From Marsupella aquatica (Eukaryota; Marchantiophyta), in contig OZ316898.1 of assembly GCA_973895155.1 (NCBI GenBank), positions 7,564,001 through 7,628,000 of the forward strand: 64,000 nucleotides of DNA, read 5' to 3'. The notes under the pieces were generated by a model, which ran no database searches, was not told the DNA's origin, and worked only from the letters and a program-made list of their open reading frames with translations. Within the stretch, counting starts at the first letter, position 1. The number at the start of each line of letters is the position of its first letter. Shown here piece after piece: positions 57,721 to 64,000 of the stretch. The position numbers were made by a program, and so were the translations under genes.

Positions 57721-58967
57721 AGTCCTACTGTAGTTTAACATCTACATTACCCTTGTAACGAACCTTGCACAAATGGGTTCGTTTAATTCATTAAGAGGAA
57801 ACAGTGTGTTCCCATGGGCTGCTTTTTACTTAATTAATGCATGCCAGAATGCCACCTTATCGTTAGTGCATACCAATGTTGCACTGCAGATTCAGGGAGT
57901 GTTCACCTTCACTAGCCCTAAAACCTGTGCATAGTCTGAATACTTGTGCATGTGTACTGGAATGTATGCACAGGAACGGCTCCCTACAACCTAGACTCTA
58001 CTGCTCAATTAAGCACAAAAAGCAATCTCAAGGAAAATCAATGCTCCTAATAATTTGTACTAATCCACTCCGCATGCTCAATTAAGCACAAAAACATTCT
58101 CACCCCAAAAAGCAATCTCAAGGCAAATCAATGCACCTAATTGTACTAATCCGATTCATGTAAGTCATGAACAGTAAATTTAGTTACTTTGGGTTTGGAG
58201 GTGCACCAAAAAGAAGGCAATTATGTAGACTTTCAGTATTCTGCATTACCGGAAGGCGGAATAGCTCATATGGTTTGAAATCCATCCATTCTTCTGCGAG
58301 GTCCAGCATGGGTGATTGGCTTAATGCTGTACTCTAATCCTTGTCATCGAATCTGACAAGACAAACATCTGTGATCCATCTCTTTCGAAACAAATTCACC
58401 TGACTGAACGACAACAAGAAAAGTAGCCACTAAATTTCGAGGAAAAAAGAAATGGGGTGAGATCATTGAGTACAAGGTTGGTTCAAGAAAGCTCGATGAC
58501 AAATGGTTTATCACATTGTCTACCACTGAATAGCATTCTCTGTCAAACGAAACGGGCAACAAACTGATGAAACAAGTCGTTCAATGACTGAGCTCTGGTC
58601 GGAGAAAAGAAAACTCTTTACACTGAAGGAACACTAATGGAAAAAATTGGTTCCTTGCTCCGCTTTAGCACTGGAGAAAGTTCCCGCACATGAGCAGAAT
58701 CTGATAACAAAAATATTCTACAAAACAATAAGAAACTTATCACAGGACTGTAAAGATCCTAGAAAACCTGATCTTAACACTGTCCTAAAAAGAGCTACAG
58801 AGCTAGACAGAATTCTTTCAATTCTGACTCTCGTTTAAGCTTTGGCTCTTGGTGCTCACTGACGAGGTCTGCATACTTGTTTCCTACCTTCGACAATCCT
58901 AAAGTGAAGATGCATGCCCGAAAAAATAAAATAAAAGCATTGCACGAATCAGCCCTTGCCGATTTCT

Positions 58968-60875
58968 TCAGACTGACTTTGCCGAGGTCTGCTCACACCA
59001 CGACTTGGGCTGGGAGAATTGGGAAGTAAGTCTACCCTGGTGAAGGTCTCGAGTGAGTTCTGCGCAAGTGTTCTTCAGCTCCTCGGCAATTCGAGTCCTT
59101 ACTTTCTCAAACGCAGCACCGATGCGGAAATCCATGTATCTATTGAAACTATCGTCAGAGGCCCCAAGATAATTCAATTTGCGCCTCTTACTTGATATAA
59201 TCGCAGAGCTAGTCATCTCATTCATCAGCTTCGTACCAATGGGAACTGATTGACTCTGCAACCATGAACTTAGATGGGAAAATTCTAGGTCTAATCTCCT
59301 TAGGTCTAGTGTCCTTTCATCGTACGTGGTATGAGTCGTCAAAGTAGTACTACTCTTCCGCACCAAGCTGGAGGCTCGTAAACATAGTCGCGTTAGGTGC
59401 CTTGATTGAGATTGGATTGAAGCTCCAGTTTGAACGGCAGGTCGATCAGAAGGTGTGGCCATCTGTTTACAATCCTTGGACTCGCTTCCAGATGTGGATG
59501 TAAATTCTCTAGTAGAGCTCGGTGGCTTGTTCGGATTGTGAGAATGATAGGCCAGAACTAAAGGGCTGGACGGACAACCAAGAGATGAGTCTGCTTTGTT
59601 TCTCTCGGTAGACTTCTCGTGGGCAATCTGGTTTGGCTCCATTTTCTTGTCGGAGTGTGGAGCTTTCTCAGAACTCTCCTTGGTATGATCTAATATGAAG
59701 CTGACTCCTTGTTCTATCGCCGTTCCACTAGAACGCCACTCTGTCGAAAACCCTTCGTCAGGATACGCATTGAGGGAATTGTGGCCGGTTGCTAACAAGT
59801 CCTCTTGGTCATTCGCCGAACAAGTTCTTGTACTGACTCTGTAAGAACTTCCTGATTTCAAACTGTTCTCCGTTGCAACGGAACTCCGAGCACTCACCAG
59901 ACGTTTGAGAAGGTCGCAGACTGGCTCCGTCAGCATGCTGTGCATACGGGCTTTGCGATTTGTCCGCTTCATATTGTCTCTATATGCCTTTAAGACGGTG
60001 TCGAACAATCGTTCGCATTTGTATTTGTTGTACCTTTCTCGTTGGAAGTTCCATGTCCTTCCTCGCAGTGTAGGAGGAAGGAGAACCTCGACACGCTTCC
60101 ACTTTGTCATCGGTCTCCCAGTAGATGATTGAATAGGTATATTGCATTTGTTTCTAGTCTCCTCCTCAACTTGTCTCACGGCCTCGATAACTTGAAGGCA
60201 GCCGGTTTCGGTCCAATGTATGATCGTGGCGTTACCCTCAGACTTGACTCGAGCAAGATCTGTCCTCTGTTCTTTTCCCGCATTGCTATCAAAGTTTTGA
60301 GCTTCCACAGGACGCTGTAACTCAGTCTCCCGAGCTTCTCCATCCTCTCGTACTGATGAATACGACTGACCCTGCACAGAATTCGCCACCCTTTCCGACA
60401 GGCGTCGCCCCACCCGACCCGAAATCAGATTGCTAGCATTGACCCTCTTTGAACTTCCTGGTATCAAGCGTCTCTCCAGTGGGACTGAACCGATCCTGTT
60501 GAGAAGATCTTCACGCCTCTTCAAGAGTCTACAGACAGGCTCGGTCAGATTCCCCAGATTTCCCTTCCCTTCGACTTTGTCTCTGTAAGCTTTCACAAGG
60601 TTGTGAAAAAAGCTGTAGCATTTTGGAGTATTGTTCGATTGTCTTTTCCTGCTGCATGTCATCGCTCGCAACTCAACTGGTAAGAGCTTTGTGATTGCTT
60701 TCCATTTTTCCATCTTACTACCCGTTTTCTGGCCAGCTGATCCTCCACTCGCTTTCTGTGACGCGTCGATCATAGCCTCCTTCTCTACCTTGATCACAGC
60801 TTCCACAAGCTGAAGGCGAGCCCTCTCAGTCCAATTGATGACTCTCTGCTCCGCACTCATCTTCAAATCTTTCAT
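58968..60875 (-). CDS. Protein with duplicated unrecognised WT..KAYRD..LTEPVC domain
   Basis: 635 residues, one exon, ATG at 60875. Residues 13-145 and 218-348 are copies of one module. The shared order is WTE..xLQ.VEAV..VE.E, a variable Ser/Gly loop, KW(K), LLP..LR, R(x)4-6N/YK.KC...F..(V)LKAYRD, LTEPVC.LLKR, and GSS.RV. The WT start, a Trp near the middle and the helical spacing recall Myb/SANT or trihelix DNA-binding modules, but the match is weak. Residues 350-500 are Ser/Thr-rich and probably disordered. The C-terminus (about 520-620) is helical with a basic SSKRRKLN patch, a possible nuclear signal. A role as a DNA-binding or chromatin protein is only a guess. The frame is intact. Confidence 0.75.
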   Translation of the reverse strand: MKDLKMSAEQRVINWTERARLQLVEAVIKVEKEAMIDASQKASGGSAGQKTGSKMEKWKAITKLLPVELRAMTCSRKRQSNNTPKCYSFFHNLVKAYRDKVEGKGNLGNLTEPVCRLLKRREDLLNRIGSVPLERRLIPGSSKRVNASNLISGRVGRRLSERVANSVQGQSYSSVREDGEARETELQRPVEAQNFDSNAGKEQRTDLARVKSEGNATIIHWTETGCLQVIEAVRQVEEETRNKCNIPIQSSTGRPMTKWKRVEVLLPPTLRGRTWNFQRERYNKYKCERLFDTVLKAYRDNMKRTNRKARMHSMLTEPVCDLLKRLVSARSSVATENSLKSGSSYRVSTRTCSANDQEDLLATGHNSLNAYPDEGFSTEWRSSGTAIEQGVSFILDHTKESSEKAPHSDKKMEPNQIAHEKSTERNKADSSLGCPSSPLVLAYHSHNPNKPPSSTREFTSTSGSESKDCKQMATPSDRPAVQTGASIQSQSRHLTRLCLRASSLVRKSSTTLTTHTTYDERTLDLRRLDLEFSHLSSWLQSQSVPIGTKLMNEMTSSAIISSKRRKLNYLGASDDSFNRYMDFRIGAAFEKVRTRIAEELKNTCAELTRDLHQGRLTSQFSQPKSWCEQTSAKSV

Positions 60876-63800
60876 GATTTTTAGATGTAAGATACGACGT
60901 TACTTGCTAAGCAGGATCTCAGCTACCCACGACTGCCTTATATGAATGCCTAGCCACTTTCCAATTGTGGTAATGATAGCTAGTCTAGAGACAAAATGTA
61001 TGGGATGGCTGAAGTTGATCGATCAAGCAGCTGTTGTCTAAAGTCTGTCATTCGGAGGCTATGTTACGTCCAAACTCAAGCTAGAGCTCGAGCTGCACAT
61101 ATAAAAGCGAATTTGGGACACGCATACTGGTTAGCTCTGGAAGAGCTCTTCGGGGATACAGCACTGGACTGCGATCGAGGTTGTCTGAGCTTTACGGCAT
61201 TCATCGGCAGCAAGTTAGTGCTTGAAAACACAATCTAGTAGATCATAATTCCTAAAGGACTAAAGGAGCGTATTTCCGAGCGATAACTCCCTCAAATGTA
61301 TCGAAAGGGCTGCTGGGAGAACTTTCATTACTAAGCCGCCCACAATTTATTAGTAGAGCATTCTATGGTTCCGAGTCCGGAGTCCCAGTGAGCACATTAA
61401 TTATGTGAAACTGAGCCCGAGCAGGTACGAGAGTACTCTGAGGAACATCGGAGAACTGGACGACGTTCCAGTAGCGTACATCTGCACTTCTAGTCGTAGC
61501 ATCTACGATAAATGCAAATCTGCCGGCTGCGGAGCAACGATTGCCATCACACGCTCCATGCTTAGTAATCATGTGACCATGATTGAACAGTTCAGTTCTA
61601 TGGTAGTTCTGTGTGAACTAGTTATGGAATTTAGGCTGAAAAGCAATCTCGAGGCCATTAGTGACCCCTCCCGTATTTAATCTCGAAGCCATTAATGAGC
61701 CTCCCTTACTTAGCTGTCCCTGGCCTAGTGGCATTTGTACTCTGTAGGATTTAGAGAAATTTCCGACCTCGTTATGAAATTCTGTATGTGTCCAGTCTCT
61801 CCATTTTTTTCTAAGTGTAAAGGGGGCCTCACAAGAAGCGGTGTTTTTGGGTCCCTTTTTGGGGCCATTTTTGCCTCTTTGGCAGTTGGTTCTTGTGTGC
61901 TCTGCCCCTTGGGTTTGTTGTTCTTAGTGTCTGGCTGGTCTTTGTCCTTTTGGTCTCTGTAATAAATTGGCACACCATTGCCCATCAACAAATTCAAAGA
62001 GAAATTGGGCACCCTTAAACAACAGGAGGACTGCCCCACTGCATTAATTTGGAGTTGTCCAATTTCTGGTCTTCAGTTGGGTTCAGTCTGCCCTCCAGCA
62101 AGTCAAAGGACATGTCATTGAAGGCATCATTAAACATGGATTTACCATCCCTAATTCCAGAGCGATGGCGGTTGCAGTCTCTTTGGAGGTAGATGCCAAG
62201 TCTGTGCCGGGATTTGTGAATTACTCCCTATGCATTCGATTGAGTGTGTTCAAGGGCGGGGTGCCTACCTTGTTCACTGGCCGGCCTTATGGAGTAGGAG
62301 CTGCACCTTCCGGAGTACTTAAATTTGTAGTTTAGGTTTTAGCTTCCCTAGTTCCTGGTTCCGGCCTCTCTGGTTTGTAGGCTTGTCAACCTTTGGTCCA
62401 CCTGGGTGCAGACCCCCTCTGTGGGACACCCATGTTGTATGCTGACTTTTAATGTCATTCAATGAGGTTTTTTGAGGCAAAAAGAAAGTAATTTGGGCAC
62501 ACTGTTTCAGCCTTGTAAATCCAATCTAAACACTGTAGCCGACTGAAGACTGCTCCAGGTGATTTACAAAAACTTGAGGGTCATTGAGGTGTGGTGCCTA
62601 CCAGTCTTACATGGCAAACAGTGGAGTCCAAGTAACTGCTAGTGTGGAGTACTTATTTTGTCTAGAAATTTTAATTAGACAACCAGCTGTGGTCCAAGTA
62701 TTTCCAAGCTTTGGTTTCCTTGGGTCAATCAAAGGACTTGTAGAGTCAGGCAAGGGTGGCATTGGGCAGTGGCATCCCTAAACAAATAGGCTAATCAGCA
62801 TTGATCAGGGTTGGGAATACCTCTTGTTCCTTATGTTTGGAAGTGTTCAATGAGTTTCCCTTGATCAGCATAATTGTGAATACAATGCCTGCTGAATACC
62901 GTTGGCTCTCTCTTAGTGCAAACTCCATAGTGCTAAACCTGGATAACTGCAAGGCATCTTGTTCCGACTTCCCATTCTTTTACAAGGAGTTTGCACTTTT
63001 TTTGCATCTTCTGAAAGGCCTCAAATATTGTTGCTAGTAGAGTCATTGTACGAATCATTAAGATGGGGTCAACTTGGTAAAACTAGTTACACGGGGGCTA
63101 AACAAGGAAAGCTTTTCTGGCATGGAGTCCATCAAGCATATTCATTGCATGAATGGCCGGAAATCACAACAGAAAAGTGAAATGCTGGCAATTTCACATG
63201 AGAATGTGAAACAACCAAAATCAATCTGCCGATTATGCAGATAAGTTGGCCAATCACTCAAACTTGAAACCAAAGCCCGGATGGACTGGGAGGTTGTCTC
63301 CCAACATCCCTATGGACGGTGACACATAAACTGAGCATCTTACACCTAATGATGAGAAAATCTAGGTAATAAATGTTCTCATTAATTAGCTATTTACCTA
63401 CATTTTAATCACATTAGGAGATTCTGTGCACCTAGAAGTGAACTGAAAACATACATGAAATGAAATAAAAGTGTACATCTAGTACTGTATTTAAAATTTT
63501 AGAGACCTCCGCAATGCCAAAGTACTCGAAGCGTTGATTGTAACAAGAGCAGCACTCTCTGAAAAATATGATTTCTTAGCAATATACTCTTGGATTAAAA
63601 TCTGAGGTAGCTTTGCTGCAACAAAATAAGTCAAACCCCTCCTTAACACAAGGGCAACAATGTATGGAAAATAGTATTCCATCTCAAGAGCAATTCTCTA
63701 TGAAAATCAAGGTTTGTCCCCCGTTTTCCTAATGGAGATTGTTATATTGGTTCACGGGTCATTGTGGTGCTTGTTTCCCCCTTTTGTGGGAGTTTTGCAA

Positions 63801-64000
63801 TCTACTATAAACATAAAAATATTCTTGAAAACAAATTGAGTTAATTTTGCTTCTACTCATTGAATGAACTACTTGAGGCGCTATGAGTAAATTGTGAAGA
63901 GCTTAGTCTACACCTAATTTTATTTACCAGAAAGGCCAGATAAGGCCTACAAATATCTAAACATACTTTACATCTTTTTTTATTGAACTCTAAAAAAATT
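60876..64000. other. Non-coding right end
   Basis: Promoter side of the 58968-60875 gene, then sequence without a supported gene. 61700-62480 has GT-rich text ending TTTTTTGAGGCAAAAAGAAAG, like the 3' tail of the SINE at 55.7 kb, and a start-less open frame at about 62046-62335; it may be decayed retroelement sequence. 63181-64000 is AT-rich with nothing recognised. Confidence 0.45.

Larger units (their letters stand above)
53453..58967. other. Repeat-rich non-coding stretch
   Basis: Should include the missing 5' exon and promoter of the LHT gene near 53460-53800. The rest holds several tandem repeats (54183-54250, 54993-55189, 55219-55418, 57182-57379), a SINE at 55734-56035 and a tRNA-like SINE head at 57545. 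No other gene is supported. Confidence 0.5.

Noticed and set aside
62046-62335. Start-less open frame of about 95 codons
   Set aside because: No initiation codon near its beginning and no recognised domain; possibly decayed retroelement sequence.

Overview
This window reads as nuclear DNA of a land plant. Evidence: introns with GT..AG borders and consistent phases, a tonoplast-type aquaporin, a plant LRRC40-type leucine-rich-repeat protein, an LHT-type amino-acid transporter, an F-box/kelch protein of the HAWAIIAN SKIRT type, a mitochondrial ribosomal GTPase (DAP3/mS29), a plastid-targeted membrane protein, a cytosolic tRNA-Ile(AAU) gene, and Tork/Tnt1-like Copia, PIF/Harbinger and SINE elements. 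Intron sizes (about 0.1-2.2 kb), gene spacing and the moss/lycophyte-like flavour of the aquaporin suggest a non-seed plant (bryophyte or lycophyte). That placement is inference, not proof.

Layout. 0-1.3 kb: 5' half of a TIP aquaporin (minus strand, runs off the left edge). 1.3-9.4 kb: mostly non-coding, with a solo Copia LTR at 5.3 kb. 9.47-11.24 kb: intron-free LRRC40-like gene (plus). 12.0-12.3 kb: a 74-bp tandem array. 13.3-21.9 kb: a nest of retroelements. A fairly young full-length Copia (14185-21139, 332-bp LTRs, TSD CTTCT) sits inside the leader of an older related Copia lying on the opposite strand; the young copy is itself split by a 297-bp hAT-like MITE and carries two in-frame stops and an altered protease site. 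23.3-23.9 kb: plastid membrane-protein gene. 26.5-28.9 kb: F-box/kelch gene (minus) with a compound tandem repeat just upstream. 31.4 kb: tRNA-Ile. 32.8-38.5 kb: seven-exon DAP3/mS29 gene (minus); its second intron holds a 407-codon opposite-strand reading frame. 39.5-40.6 kb: degraded inverted copy of the 3' exons of the LHT gene. 41.6-42.4 kb: intron-free membrane protein resembling fungal RRT8/LDS (EI24-like) proteins. 44.2-48.6 kb: an apparently complete Harbinger-type transposon with two convergent genes. 48.7-53.5 kb: LHT-type amino-acid transporter (minus). 53.5-59 kb: repeats, including a SINE with 16-bp target duplications. 59.0-60.9 kb: intron-free gene (minus) for a protein with a duplicated, unrecognised WT..KAYRD..LTEPVC domain. 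60.9-64 kb: no gene seen.

The host genes look functionally independent (vacuolar transport, ubiquitin ligase, mitochondrial translation, amino-acid uptake); there is no operon-like organisation. Most of the unusual structure is nested mobile DNA and recent local duplication. Exon borders were set by hand from family similarity and phase; expression was not tested.
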